57,238 nucleotides of DNA from Weissella fangxianensis (GCF_024718545.1 NZ_JAMXDB010000010.1:1-57238), one strand, 5' to 3'. Positions 34,905 to 44,729 are shown, numbered from the stretch's first letter. Made by a program: numbers and translations. Notes: generated by a model from the sequence alone, not told the origin.

Positions 34905-35417
34905 TTAATCTACTAATAATTGGTAACCTAGTCGATCACCAAATTCAAATGGTACCATGCCTCTATATGTAAAATCAGTTTTCGTAATAACATTCTGCAT
35001 AATGATATTTTCTGGGAATGTATCAATGCGAATATCACGATAGCCACGTGCACGTGCTAAATTAACTAAATCGCGTGTTAATGTTTTACCAACACCCTTA
35101 CCACGAATGTGCGAATTAATCGTTACTCGATGAATGGCGACATATTCTGGTTCTTCACCAACCCATTCACCTTGTAAAATTTCATATTCTGCTTCTGGTC
35201 CTGGTACTAATGAGCCATAACCGGCTACTTGTCCATCGTAAATCAGAACGATTCCCCAGCCATTAGCAATATCTTTTTCAAATAAAGCCCTGTCTGGTGC
35301 ACCTTCGCCCTGCCATTGCGATGCGCCTTGCTCACCCAAGTATGCAACGCCATCTTGAAACGCAGCCCAAATTGCTGGAAAATCTTCTGGCTGGGCTGGT
35401 CTTGTGTACATCAACAT
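34905..35417 (-). CDS. GNAT-family N-acetyltransferase
   Basis: Acetyl-CoA-dependent acetyltransferase of 170 residues. It begins YTRPAQPEDFPAIWAAFQDGVAYLG, a usual GNAT start, and has the acetyl-CoA-binding motif VTINSHIRGKGVGKTLTRDLVNLAR (RGKGVG). Late residues FPENIIMQNVITKTDFTYRG form the FYxxxGF-like end. Start ATG 35417 has GGAGG. It is close to RimI/YjaB-type small-molecule acetyltransferases; the substrate is not known. Confidence 0.87.
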   Translation of the reverse strand: MLMYTRPAQPEDFPAIWAAFQDGVAYLGEQGASQWQGEGAPDRALFEKDIANGWGIVLIYDGQVAGYGSLVPGPEAEYEILQGEWVGEEPEYVAIHRVTINSHIRGKGVGKTLTRDLVNLARARGYRDIRIDTFPENIIMQNVITKTDFTYRGMVPFEFGDRLGYQLLVD

Positions 35418-35580
35418 AATCGTATCCTCCGCGTCTACATTATTAAATTTTCTAATTATAGAACGTTTCTTATTTAATACCTACTAATTATTAAATAGCA
35501 GAACATTATATTAACAAATTAAAAACAAAAACCCAACCTTTTTTATTAAAATAATAATTTTATTTTTAGGCTATTTCACC

Positions 35581-36534
35581 CTAATTTGAATCATTTGTTG
35601 ATTTCATCAAACTCATTAAGAATCTTAAATAGTGACCAAATACATAGATAATCATCAACGTCGCCGCAAGCCATTCAATTTTTGCTAAAGCCATCACACC
35701 ACTAGCTAGGTTTAAACGATTTGATAAGACCGTTATCGCTGTTGATGCAATAACCAATGGAAAAGTAAAGGCTGCAAAGCTTGGATAAAATCGTAACAAT
35801 GAATGTTTAGCAGAGATATAAATTTTAGCCATTAAAAATAACGTAGCAAAGTAAAGGCATTGCGCAAAAATCGCCATGCCAATGGCAAAAGCATGATTAA
35901 ATTGGCTAAAAATATTTAAATATCCGGTTAAACACAACGATGCTGGCGCTGCCATAATTGTCAACAACGGCAGCGCTCCTTCTGTCATTTCCCGCAAACG
36001 GATTAATCGAAAAATAACAATTGGGAAAACAATGACATACAACACCACTGCTAAACAGAAGAAGAGTTGACCAATGATTGTACTAAACATTGGTGCACTA
36101 ACTGGAATAACACCAATACCAACAAACATCACAAACCAACTTGGATAAACGGCTTGTAACCGCGGCTTGGTCTGAATTAAGTTAAACCAACAAAAGGCGA
36201 CCATGATACCGAGATGAACAATAATTGCAGCCAACCACAAACAACTGGCAAAACGCGTCATTCCCCATCGATACCAATACATTGCCATCAACATCAACGC
36301 CATTGTAAACGTTGGTAGCGTCCCCGCAGTTACAGGGTTCATCATTTCACTGTGGACACTACCATATGCGAACAACAGTTTCGCAAATACAAACAACATT
36401 AAGATCATTCCCACTATGCCAATTATATTACCCGTCATGAAAAAACCATTCATAATAAATAAATTCCCTAATGATTCAATACCTAAAATTAAACCACATA
36501 ACGCCATTGGAATTTTTTTCAACTCTTGTACCAT
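35581..36534 (-). CDS. TDT-family transporter (TehA/SLAC1-like)
   Basis: Membrane protein of 317 residues with about ten hydrophobic segments. KKIPMALCGLILGIESLGNL at the N-terminus and MMNPVTAGTLPTFTMALMLMAMYWYRWG near residue 75 match the tellurite-resistance/dicarboxylate transporter (TDT) superfamily of anion channels. Start ATG 36534 has AAGGAG at 6 nt; the upstream TTG is the Shine-Dalgarno region itself. Substrates in the family include malate, tellurite-related anions, nitrate and chloride; none is indicated here. Confidence 0.85.
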   Translation of the reverse strand: MVQELKKIPMALCGLILGIESLGNLFIMNGFFMTGNIIGIVGMILMLFVFAKLLFAYGSVHSEMMNPVTAGTLPTFTMALMLMAMYWYRWGMTRFASCLWLAAIIVHLGIMVAFCWFNLIQTKPRLQAVYPSWFVMFVGIGVIPVSAPMFSTIIGQLFFCLAVVLYVIVFPIVIFRLIRLREMTEGALPLLTIMAAPASLCLTGYLNIFSQFNHAFAIGMAIFAQCLYFATLFLMAKIYISAKHSLLRFYPSFAAFTFPLVIASTAITVLSNRLNLASGVMALAKIEWLAATLMIIYVFGHYLRFLMSLMKSTNDSN

Positions 36535-36581
36535 GAAATTCTCCTTCAACTCATTTCACTTGTCTGGTAATTTCAATGGCA

Positions 36582-37133
36582 CTAACGCCATGCCTTTTTC
36601 ATAGCTAAAAAAATAGCCAGTGTCTCTTTTGCATCAGGTAACGCCCGGTGCTTTTGTTGCCCCAAATCAATCCCATACATTTCTGCTAAATCCATTAGTG
36701 AAATGTCTTGCGGATTACCTGCAATAGCACCATGAATTTGCTGCGTATCATATAATTTGCCGCGAGTGTCCCATTTGCCAAGATTATGATGCTGCAAGCC
36801 TTCTTTGATCAGCTGGACATCACCATCAATAATGGCATGACCAACAATTGCATAATCACCAACAAATCGCATAAAACGACTTAAGGCGCGTTCTTCAGAA
36901 ATACCATGGCTAATCATGTCCAACGTGATCCAGCCGTCTTTACCACCCATTGATTTAGTAATATATTTAAATGATTTCATGGCGCTACCAACAGGTGGAT
37001 TATTAACAATAACTGAAAATTTCTCAATATTTTGGGTACCTGTTACTTTAATCGCACCAATCTCAATAATTTGATTACTACCATTCATCTCCAAATCAAA
37101 TACCACATAATTATTTAAATTCGTAAATAGCAT
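36582..37133 (-). CDS. DnaQ-like 3'-5' exonuclease (DEDDh)
   Basis: Exonuclease-domain protein of 183 residues. Exo I is YVVFDLEMNGSNQIIEIGAIKV, Exo II is the VGHAIIDGDVQLI segment, and Exo III is QKHRALPDAKETLAIF with His and Asp of the DEDDh type. It stands alone rather than fused to a polymerase or helicase. Members of this class in Firmicutes act in DNA or RNA end trimming. GGAGG lies about 12 nt before ATG 37133. Confidence 0.88.
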   Translation of the reverse strand: MLFTNLNNYVVFDLEMNGSNQIIEIGAIKVTGTQNIEKFSVIVNNPPVGSAMKSFKYITKSMGGKDGWITLDMISHGISEERALSRFMRFVGDYAIVGHAIIDGDVQLIKEGLQHHNLGKWDTRGKLYDTQQIHGAIAGNPQDISLMDLAEMYGIDLGQQKHRALPDAKETLAIFLAMKKAWR

Positions 37134-37201
37134 TTATTAATACTCACCTCCCCAAAAATATTTATCCATCAAGCATTTTAATTTTAACAATAATTATAAA
37201 G

Positions 37202-37246
37202 AAAGGCCTGAAAATTTCTCATCAACTGACGAAATTTCAGACCTTA
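37202..37246 (-). terminator. Terminator between YeiH and the exonuclease gene
   Basis: AAGGCCTGAAAATTTC pairs with GAAATTTCAGACCTT (37203-37245) with one bulge. Confidence 0.72.
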
Positions 37247-37265
37247 TTCTTTAGATTTCGTTTAA

Positions 37266-38261
37266 TTAAGCACCCATTAGCATATAAATCAGCGCTAGGG
37301 CAATAACTACTTGGAAAATAATCGTAACAAGTCCATATCCTAGGAACTTAGCTCCTGATGACTTGATCGTTGTCCACTTCAAATTTAATCCAATACCCGC
37401 TAAGTTAACAACACCAAAAAAACTCGTAATATTTTGTGCTGTATGAGTCACAAGATGAGGTAGTGAAATAAATGAATTGATCAACATCAGAATAATGAAT
37501 GTTATGACAAACCAAGGGATACTCATCTTTGATTTAGTAGCTGTACCAGTATCAGTTGATATTTTTGCAGCATGACGTGCCATAAAAATAACGACTACTG
37601 ATAGCATAATGACACGTAGCATTTTGAAAATTGGTGCATAAGTAACCACACTGCCACCAACAAGTGACGCAGTTCCAGATACTTGACCAACTGATTGCAC
37701 GGTTCCACCAATCAAGGCACTAACCATCATATTATCCGGTAACACGGCCGGTCCTAAAATTGGTAAGACAAATAGTAATACCACACCAGCCAGTGAGACT
37801 GTTGCTACGGACGTCCGTCGTTGATCATCACTAGCGCCCACAACCGGTGCCACTGATGCAATTGCACTTGAACCACAGACAGCATTACCTGCTCCCATCA
37901 TCATTGCTGATGCCGGTGCAACTTTAAAAATACGGCCACCAAGCCACATCACAAAGAAAATGGTCAATGACATTTGTAGCAAAATAAACAACACACCTTG
38001 CCATCCAAGTGAAGCCATATTTGTTAAAGTAACATTCAAACCTAGGCAGGCAATCCCAATCTCAATCGGGTATTTTTCAGCCCATTTAACTCCTGCTGCC
38101 CAACGTTGGTTGATAAAAATTGTATTTCCTAAGACAATTCCCGCCAACATAGCCAATGCCTCGGCACCTAATGTTGGTAAGAAAGGTGACAGTAGTTTTG
38201 CAACGAAAGCTAGCAAAAACGTTAAGATAATGCCCGCTATCATATTCTTTCTAATTACCAT
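37266..38261 (-). CDS. YeiH/UPF0324-family putative exporter
   Basis: Membrane protein of 331 residues with roughly nine to ten segments. Family PF03601 hallmarks are LGAEALAMLAGIVLGN near residue 32, PIEIGIACLGLNVTL, and the conserved MMGAGNAVCGSSAIASVAPVVGA near residue 120. Members are annotated as putative sulfate exporters, some linked to sulfite, sulfonate or taurine metabolism. No sulfur gene is adjacent. Start ATG 38261 has GGAGTT. Confidence 0.87.
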   Translation of the reverse strand: MVIRKNMIAGIILTFLLAFVAKLLSPFLPTLGAEALAMLAGIVLGNTIFINQRWAAGVKWAEKYPIEIGIACLGLNVTLTNMASLGWQGVLFILLQMSLTIFFVMWLGGRIFKVAPASAMMMGAGNAVCGSSAIASVAPVVGASDDQRRTSVATVSLAGVVLLFVLPILGPAVLPDNMMVSALIGGTVQSVGQVSGTASLVGGSVVTYAPIFKMLRVIMLSVVVIFMARHAAKISTDTGTATKSKMSIPWFVITFIILMLINSFISLPHLVTHTAQNITSFFGVVNLAGIGLNLKWTTIKSSGAKFLGYGLVTIIFQVVIALALIYMLMGA

Positions 38262-38473
38262 GTGAACTCCTAAAAATTTTATAGCAAATCGGCATTATTA
38301 TACACCTTATTACCCATCAGACTAACAAAAATTGCATAATTTGTCCTAAATATGACCATTATTTACTTTTAAGAAGTTAATATCTTGAAAATTGTACAAA
38401 ATATCGCTAATATGGATAAGGTTTAAAAATTTTCGTATCAAAAATACATATTTCTTTGAGAAAGGAACTTTAA

Positions 38474-39535
38474 ATGGTCCAAGTAAAATCTCCTTATTGG
38501 CAAAAAGTTGTGGACGATGCTCAAAAACATCCTGCTGTTCCAGGATTAGACACCATCCCCTTCTTCACCATGGCTCCTATGGAAGCCGTAACAGATTCTG
38601 TTTTCCGTCGTGTCGTTGCTAAAGCTGGTGGCCCTGACGTTTACTTTACCGAATTCACAAATGCTCGCAGTATTACCCATCCAAAAGCAAAGTTCACCGT
38701 ACAAGGTCGTTTGCACGTTGAAGAATCAGAACAAATGCCTGTCGCTCAATTATGGGGTGATCGTGGTATTGATTTTGAGACTGCTTGTTTTGACTTAAAA
38801 GAACGTGGCTACGAAGCCGTGGACATTAACATGGGATGCCCAGCTGCTACTGTCGTTAAGAATAATAGTGGTTCTGATTTGATTCGCCATTTTGATAAAG
38901 CTGAAGAAATTATTGCTAGTGCTAAAAAAGCAGGCTTAGCTGTTTCTGTTAAAACTCGCCTTGGGTTCAATCAAATTGACACTTTTGAAGAGTGGATTCC
39001 ATTTCTTCTAAAACAAGATATCCCACTACTTACTGTTCATATGCGTACACGTAAGGAAATGTCAAAAGTGCCCGCTCACTTTGAATACATTGACCGTTTA
39101 GTGCAATTACGTGATGAAATCGCCCCAAACACCTTACTTCAAATCAATGGTGATATTAAAGATCGTGCTGATGGTCTTGAATTAGTCCGCCAACATCCTG
39201 GTGTTAATGGTATTATGATTGGTCGCGGGATTTTTGAGAATCCTTTTGCTTTTGAAATCACACCACGAGAGCATACGCTAGATGAGACCCTTACCCTATT
39301 GCGTATGCAATTAGACTTATACGACCAATTCACTGCTGAATTTGGTCCCATGCACTTCCAAAAGTTAAAGCGTTTCTTTAAAATATACGTGCGTCATTTT
39401 TCATACGCGTCTGACTTACGAGTTGCTTTGATGGATACAAACAACACGACACAAGTCCGTGAATTACTTGATCAATTTGATGAGCAATGGGCCGCTCAAA
39501 AAGCAGCCGACACAATTGCAATTACAACAAAATAA
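38474..39535 (+). CDS. dus: tRNA-dihydrouridine synthase
   Basis: FMN enzyme of 353 residues that reduces uridine to dihydrouridine in tRNA D-loops. The TIM-barrel opening PFFTMAPMEAVTDSVFRRVVAKAGG binds FMN. The catalytic Cys is in AVDINMGCPAATVVKNNSGSDLIR, and VSVKTRLGF plus NGIMIGRGIFENPF are further phosphate-binding blocks. The C-terminal helical domain follows residue 250. Start ATG 38474 has GAAAGGA. It is monocistronic with a terminator at 39543-39577. Confidence 0.92.
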   Translation: MVQVKSPYWQKVVDDAQKHPAVPGLDTIPFFTMAPMEAVTDSVFRRVVAKAGGPDVYFTEFTNARSITHPKAKFTVQGRLHVEESEQMPVAQLWGDRGIDFETACFDLKERGYEAVDINMGCPAATVVKNNSGSDLIRHFDKAEEIIASAKKAGLAVSVKTRLGFNQIDTFEEWIPFLLKQDIPLLTVHMRTRKEMSKVPAHFEYIDRLVQLRDEIAPNTLLQINGDIKDRADGLELVRQHPGVNGIMIGRGIFENPFAFEITPREHTLDETLTLLRMQLDLYDQFTAEFGPMHFQKLKRFFKIYVRHFSYASDLRVALMDTNNTTQVRELLDQFDEQWAAQKAADTIAITTK

Positions 39536-39542
39536 TAATAAT

Positions 39543-39577
39543 AAAAAAGGAGCATGTTCATCTGAGCATGCTCCTTT
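39543..39577. terminator. Bidirectional terminator
   Basis: AAAGGAGCATG (39546-39556) pairs with CATGCTCCTTT (39567-39577), with A- and T-rich flanks, between converging dus and aldehyde dehydrogenase genes. Confidence 0.87.
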
Positions 39578-39595
39578 ACTGTTAATTAGCTTCAT

Positions 39596-40966
39596 TTACT
39601 TAGTTGGTTCAAAAATCAAATGCTCGTTAACGAACGCATTCAATCCTAATTCACTTAGCTCACGACCGTATCCCGAGTTTTTAACACCACCAAATGGCAG
39701 TTCAGGTAATGATGTCCATCCTGAATTAATGAATGACATACCTGTCTCAATTTGTTCGGCGACACGTTGTGCATGGTCGATATCACTTGAGAAGACAGTG
39801 TTACCAAGACCATAACTTGAATCATTAGCCAATGCAATGGCCTCTTCTTCTGAATTAACCTTGTAAACTTCAGCAACTGGACCAAACAATTCTTGATTGT
39901 AAATTGGATTATCCTTAGTAATATTTGTCAATATAGTTGGTTGGAAGAAGAAACCATCCCCTTCAACCGGCTCTTGACTATAAACTAACGTCGCTCCACC
40001 AGCAACAGCACTATCAACTTGTTTCTGTAGTTTCTCTTGCGCACTCTTAGATGATAATGGCGCCACGTCAGTTTCAGGATCCATTGGATCTCCTACCTTA
40101 GCCTTTGAGAAACCATCTTTTAGAATATCGATAAACTCATCGAACTTATCAGCCAAAACAATGAACCGCTTTGATGATGTGCAAACTTGTCCTGCATTGT
40201 ACAAACGTGCACCTGGCGCAACTGCCTTAACTTCATCCCAATCCGCATCATCTAAAATAATGAATGCGTCATTACCACCAAGTTCAAGCGTTGACTTCTT
40301 TAATGCCTCACCGGCTTCTTTGGCAACGGCTGCACCACCACGTTCAGAACCCGTCAAGCAAACACCTGCGACACGTGGATCATGAATAGCCTTAGCTACT
40401 AAGTCATAATCGATAAACAAATTAGTCAAAGCTCCCTCTGGCGCACCGGCTTCAATGACTAAATCAGCAAATAATTGGGCTGACTTGGCACAAATTGACG
40501 CATGCTTCAAAATCATTGGATTACCAACAATAAAGTTTGGTGCAAAGACACGCACAACTTGATATAGTGGGAAGTTCCATGGTTCAACCGCAACAATGAC
40601 ACCAGTTGATTGCTTAACATAGTGTGCATTTCCTGCTGGTGATTCGACAGGTGTGTCGGCCATGAATTCCTCACCCTTTTTTGCATAATAAGAAACAATA
40701 CTTGCACACAAGTCGACTTCACCTTCGGCCTCAGTTAATAACTTCCCCATGTCATAAGTCATTGCCTTAGCTAATTCTTCTTTGTGTGACACAATTGCAT
40801 CAGCAATTTTCTGTAATGTTGCTGCACGATCACTAACAGATGTACCACGCCATTTTTTATATAAAGCGTGACCAGTTGCTAGCGCTTGCTCTAAATCTGC
40901 TTCAGTTGCATTATCATATTCCTGTAAGACTTCCCCAGTATATGGATAGGTTGTTTTATATGCCAT
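39596..40966 (-). CDS. NAD(P)-dependent succinate-semialdehyde dehydrogenase-like ALDH
   Basis: Aldehyde dehydrogenase of 456 residues. Key parts are VEPWNFPLYQVVRVFAPNFIVGNPMILKHA, the NAD-site GSERGGAAVAKEAG, the catalytic Glu in STLELGGNDAFIIL and the nucleophile Cys in YNAGQVCTSSKRFIV. The length and the KHA...C pattern fit the GabD-like succinate-semialdehyde class found in lactic acid bacteria, though substrate range is broad. Start ATG 40966 follows AAAGGGGG; twelve upstream codons in frame are not used. A cre-like palindrome AAAAAGCGCTTAAA is about 75 bp upstream near 41039, which hints at CcpA control. Confidence 0.85.
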   Translation of the reverse strand: MAYKTTYPYTGEVLQEYDNATEADLEQALATGHALYKKWRGTSVSDRAATLQKIADAIVSHKEELAKAMTYDMGKLLTEAEGEVDLCASIVSYYAKKGEEFMADTPVESPAGNAHYVKQSTGVIVAVEPWNFPLYQVVRVFAPNFIVGNPMILKHASICAKSAQLFADLVIEAGAPEGALTNLFIDYDLVAKAIHDPRVAGVCLTGSERGGAAVAKEAGEALKKSTLELGGNDAFIILDDADWDEVKAVAPGARLYNAGQVCTSSKRFIVLADKFDEFIDILKDGFSKAKVGDPMDPETDVAPLSSKSAQEKLQKQVDSAVAGGATLVYSQEPVEGDGFFFQPTILTNITKDNPIYNQELFGPVAEVYKVNSEEEAIALANDSSYGLGNTVFSSDIDHAQRVAEQIETGMSFINSGWTSLPELPFGGVKNSGYGRELSELGLNAFVNEHLIFEPTK

Positions 40967-41103
40967 AATATCCCCCTTTGTATAAACGACAATCAGTAGC
41001 AATCCATGCTACGCCATCATTATAACGCTAATCGACTAAAAAAGCGCTTAAAAAAATTTCACAAAGAAGATGTTTTTATGTTTAAAAAATCACAACCAAG
41101 CCT

Positions 41104-42048
41104 TTAACGGCGCTTTTTTCGATGACGGTTACCGCTTGTGATTTTTCGTAAATTACCGTCTGGGCGCCGTTGGGCTGCCGGACGTTTAGCAGCCGTTGGC
41201 ACAGGGTCTTCCGGATTCAAACTAGTAGCAAAAAGACCTTCTAACCAGGCAATCAAAATCTGACCAATCACCATAATTGTTCCAATTAAATTCAAATAGA
41301 CAATTAGCACAAGCAATGATCCTAATGATTGATAAAAACCAACATTTTTTACAGTAAATTGCGCATACCACCCAAATGAATAGTTCAAAATGATCATCAA
41401 AACAACTTCAATACCCGATCCAATGATCAGCGGTTTTAATGCAATTCTTTTAGCTGGTAACGCAGCATTGAATACACACATCATCACCCAAAGACCCGCT
41501 AGAGTAATCAGCCAACGTTGTTTCGTGATAAATTCTAGCCATCCGATACCTGGAATCGCCGCAATAATCGCTGGTAGAAATGCACTAACAACGATTACAA
41601 CAACCGCTGACACCAGAATAACCAATAGCCATAAGAAACTAAATACACGTGTCAGTAAACCACTGACCCGTTCTGGTACATCATACACAGCATTAAATGA
41701 TTTACGAATAATTGCTAGTACTGAACTCGCTGCCCAAATCGTTGTCACAATTGAAAATGACAAAATTCCGACGCCACCTTTTAGGACTGATTTAATAATT
41801 GGTTCTAAAATCGACATAATATTACTTGGAAGCTGTTCCGAAAGTAATGTTATTAAGTCGTTCGCACTCAACCCTGCTAAACTGGCAACCGCACCAACAC
41901 TCATCAAAATAGGAACCATCGACAATAAGGCATAATATGTAATAGTTGGCCCCACCATTTTGAGATTTCCGCGTTTCAAAAACGTTTGGAATTGTTCAAT
42001 CTGAAATTTCTTTGTTAGGCGGTGAACATCAACAAGAATTTGTCGCAT
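41104..42048 (-). CDS. YihY/BrkB-family membrane protein
   Basis: Membrane protein of 314 residues with six hydrophobic segments, family YihY/virulence factor BrkB. MVGPTITYYALLSMVPILMSVGAVASL near residue 30 is the family's first block, and FSIVTTIWAASSVLAIIRKSFNAVYDVPE the central one. The C-terminal tail is strongly basic (KRPAAQRRPDGNLRK...HRKKRR), likely cytosolic. Start ATG 42048 has GGAGGGAG; twenty in-frame upstream codons lack a ribosome site. The transported compound, if any, is not known; the family was once misnamed RNase BN. Confidence 0.87.
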   Translation of the reverse strand: MRQILVDVHRLTKKFQIEQFQTFLKRGNLKMVGPTITYYALLSMVPILMSVGAVASLAGLSANDLITLLSEQLPSNIMSILEPIIKSVLKGGVGILSFSIVTTIWAASSVLAIIRKSFNAVYDVPERVSGLLTRVFSFLWLLVILVSAVVVIVVSAFLPAIIAAIPGIGWLEFITKQRWLITLAGLWVMMCVFNAALPAKRIALKPLIIGSGIEVVLMIILNYSFGWYAQFTVKNVGFYQSLGSLLVLIVYLNLIGTIMVIGQILIAWLEGLFATSLNPEDPVPTAAKRPAAQRRPDGNLRKITSGNRHRKKRR

Positions 42049-42150
42049 GCTTACTCCCTCCTTCGCTAAATATACACCCAGTATCTCAATGTTTGATGTA
42101 GATAGCAAATACTAAGTTATGATATTTACATACCATTTCTAATAAAATAA

Positions 42151-42190
42151 AAACTGACGACAAATCTATATAATGATTTATCATCAGTTT
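42151..42190 (-). terminator. Terminator after the diacetyl reductase gene
   Basis: AAACTGACGA (42151-42160) pairs with TCATCAGTTT (42181-42190), one mismatch, with an A-rich left flank that is U-rich in the minus transcript. Confidence 0.7.
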
Positions 42191-42211
42191 AAAATTTAAA
42201 TTAATTATTCA

Positions 42212-43018
<807 letters not shown>

Positions 43019-43077
43019 CTATAGTTTAGCATAAATTCTTCTGTTTGTTAATAGTTCCACAATTAACTTAACTGGAA

Positions 43078-43130
43078 TAAAAAAACGTTTAATTAGTGGT
43101 AGTTAAAACTAATTAAACGGTTCTTTTTTT
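43078..43130. terminator. Bidirectional terminator next to the bacteriocin gene
   Basis: CGTTTAATTAGT (43086-43097) pairs perfectly with ACTAATTAAACG (43108-43119), flanked by an A-tract and a seven- to eight-T tract. It closes the bacteriocin transcript coming from the right. Confidence 0.88.
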
Positions 43131-43135
43131 AGATA

Positions 43136-43315
43136 CTAATGACAATATTTAGCATATCCTATTAATGCACCACCCCAGTATCCTACAGGCCCAGCTACTG
43201 ATCCTACCAATGCATGACCTAACGTACCTGCATAGCATTTTGCAACGTTTTTCTTCTTACCACCAATAACAAACATTGTTTCCTGTTGTGTTAATTCTTT
43301 GTATTGTTCCTTCAT
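43136..43315 (-). CDS. Class II bacteriocin precursor with double-glycine leader
   Basis: A 59-residue gene with a strong GGAGGAG site. The 19-residue leader MKEQYKELTQQETMFVIGG has the GG cleavage site used by C39-peptidase exporters, one of which is encoded at 44730. The predicted mature peptide is 40 residues and cationic. It starts KKKNVAKCYAGTLGHALVG, continues with GPVGYWGGALIGYAKYCH, and has Cys at mature positions 8 and 39 that could form a disulfide. Several GxxxG-like repeats suggest helix packing in membranes. No YGNGV motif is present, so it is not pediocin-like. I do not recognise it as a named bacteriocin. Confidence 0.88.
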   Translation of the reverse strand: MKEQYKELTQQETMFVIGGKKKNVAKCYAGTLGHALVGSVAGPVGYWGGALIGYAKYCH

Positions 43316-43500
43316 TAGACTCTCCTCCAGTCACTATTAGCAATATATAAATCGTAGCCTAAGGTCTTACTATGAAAAGAAAAATAACTTTATACTGAAT
43401 AAAGTTTTGTTAACTGCCAATACTCAGAAATATATAAAGTAAAAAAGTCCTGTTTATTCAATATATAGTAAGACACTTAAGACATGAAAAGGCGTATCGA

Positions 43501-43692
43501 TTAAATACCATTTTTGATTTTACGATAAATCCAACATTCTAAAATTAAAGCCGATGCCAAGACAATATAAGTTGTAAAAGTATCCTGAATATTAAATTGG
43601 TTTGTTGAGCATAAATCAATAACTTCAATGGCATTGATTAACAATATACAATGCACCGGTATTAATGGCATATATTTTTTAGAAAAAAACAT
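43501..43692 (-). CDS. Small two-helix membrane protein, candidate bacteriocin immunity
   Basis: A 63-residue frame with two hydrophobic segments (about residues 8-25, PLIPVHCILLINAIEVID, and 38-55, TTYIVLASALILECW) and a basic end. Size, topology and place, about 185 bp before the bacteriocin gene, suggest an immunity protein. The ATG at 43692 has only a weak AGAAG. A near-perfect AAAGGAGGTG lies at 43740-43749 but no canonical in-frame start follows it, so the true start, or loss of it, is unclear. Confidence 0.5.
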   Translation of the reverse strand: MFFSKKYMPLIPVHCILLINAIEVIDLCSTNQFNIQDTFTTYIVLASALILECWIYRKIKNGI

Positions 43693-43795
43693 GATGACTT
43701 CTAATATACCGTTGTTACAATCGATATATTATAAATATTCACCTCCTTTGCTATAAATAATGATATACATTCTTTAAAGATTTAGATGAACTTTA

Positions 43796-43825
43796 ATTTA
43801 CCGTTGTATTTTTACTATTAACCGT
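43796..43825 (-). promoter_or_regulatory. Direct repeats for a LytTR-type regulator
   Basis: On the minus strand ACGGTTAAT (43825-43817) and ACGGTAAAT (43804-43796) are separated by 12 bp, a 21-bp period. This is the architecture of PlnC/PlnD-type operators (TACGTTAAT-N12-TACGTTAAT) in bacteriocin loci. It lies between the broken regulator gene and the small membrane protein gene. Confidence 0.68.
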
Positions 43826-44594
43826 TAATTTAACCCATTGATTCGCTGCCAAGCTTTCTTAAAATTTTGCTTTTTTCGGACAGATAATGGACACCATATT
43901 TGGTTTTCAACATCAAAATAGACACGATTAAGCCGAATATCAAAATAACTAACTGACATTAAATTAATAACAAATCCTTTATGCGACCGAAATAAATTTT
44001 TGTGCCTTTTTTCGATACTAGATAGTGAATCATTAATTTCAATAATTTTATTTTTAGCATAAAGCACAACACGGTTAACATGATTGGGTTTAGAAGCAAC
44101 GTAAAGGACTTCTGACATTGGAATATCATAGTAGCGCGCATGCAATTATAAACGAATTTTTCTGGATTGTTTTTCATATGACTAACAACTAAACCCAAAG
44201 CAATATTAATATCTTCCCGAATCGATTCTTCTATCTCATCAAAACTTTTATTTTTAGAAATGCAGTCCAGGGGGCTTAACCGATGTTCTAATATTAGCGT
44301 TGACAATTTTTCATGCCCATTAATAAAAACAAGACTAGCCAGTGGTAACCAATGCCTAATATACTTGCCTAATTCAATAATATTAAAATCATTAGCTAGC
44401 GATTCTGCATTTAAAAAGAACAAAATATTCTGATGATTACTCATTTTCACAAATTTTTTGATACTTCGAACATCACTTGTCACAAGCTTAATGCTGGTAT
44501 CTAATTCTTCAAATTCCGTATACCGCTTAATAAAATTAGATATCCAAGTTAGTTGATGTTGACTATCTTCTAATATTATTATTTCTAGCACCAT
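43825..44594 (-). pseudogene. LytTR (PlnC/AgrA-like) response regulator with a frameshift
   Basis: The receiver half runs from MVLEIIILEDSQHQLTW (ATG 44594) to EKFVYNC at about 44142. The LytTR DNA-binding half, ARYYDIPMSEVLYVASKPNH through LFRSHKGFVINLMSVSYFDIRLNRVYF, is intact but in another frame and ends at 43825. One missing base at about 44139-44146 accounts for the shift, and the LytTR frame has a TAA just before it. A full protein would be about 255 residues. The phospho-acceptor region is also atypical. The gene may be inactive, or the break may be an assembly error. Confidence 0.8.
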
Positions 44595-44729
44595 CTATCC
44601 TCCGCCACTAGTTCTTAATCTTTTTATACCTAATAATTTAAACCTAGTTTAGTTTCATATCTTCCTTATATGCTAAAAAAGACACAGATTCAGTAAATTT
44701 ATACATTATCGCTTGCCTCAATTTACTCG

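Noticed and set aside
41037-41052. Firm cre site before the aldehyde dehydrogenase gene
   Set aside because: Only the central AAGCGCTT fits; the outer TG/CA positions are missing, so it is mentioned only as a possibility within the gene entry.
43959-44138. Continuation of the regulator frame beyond residue 155 as coding
   Set aside because: The residues after the receiver no longer fit any domain, while the LytTR domain is clear in the other frame.
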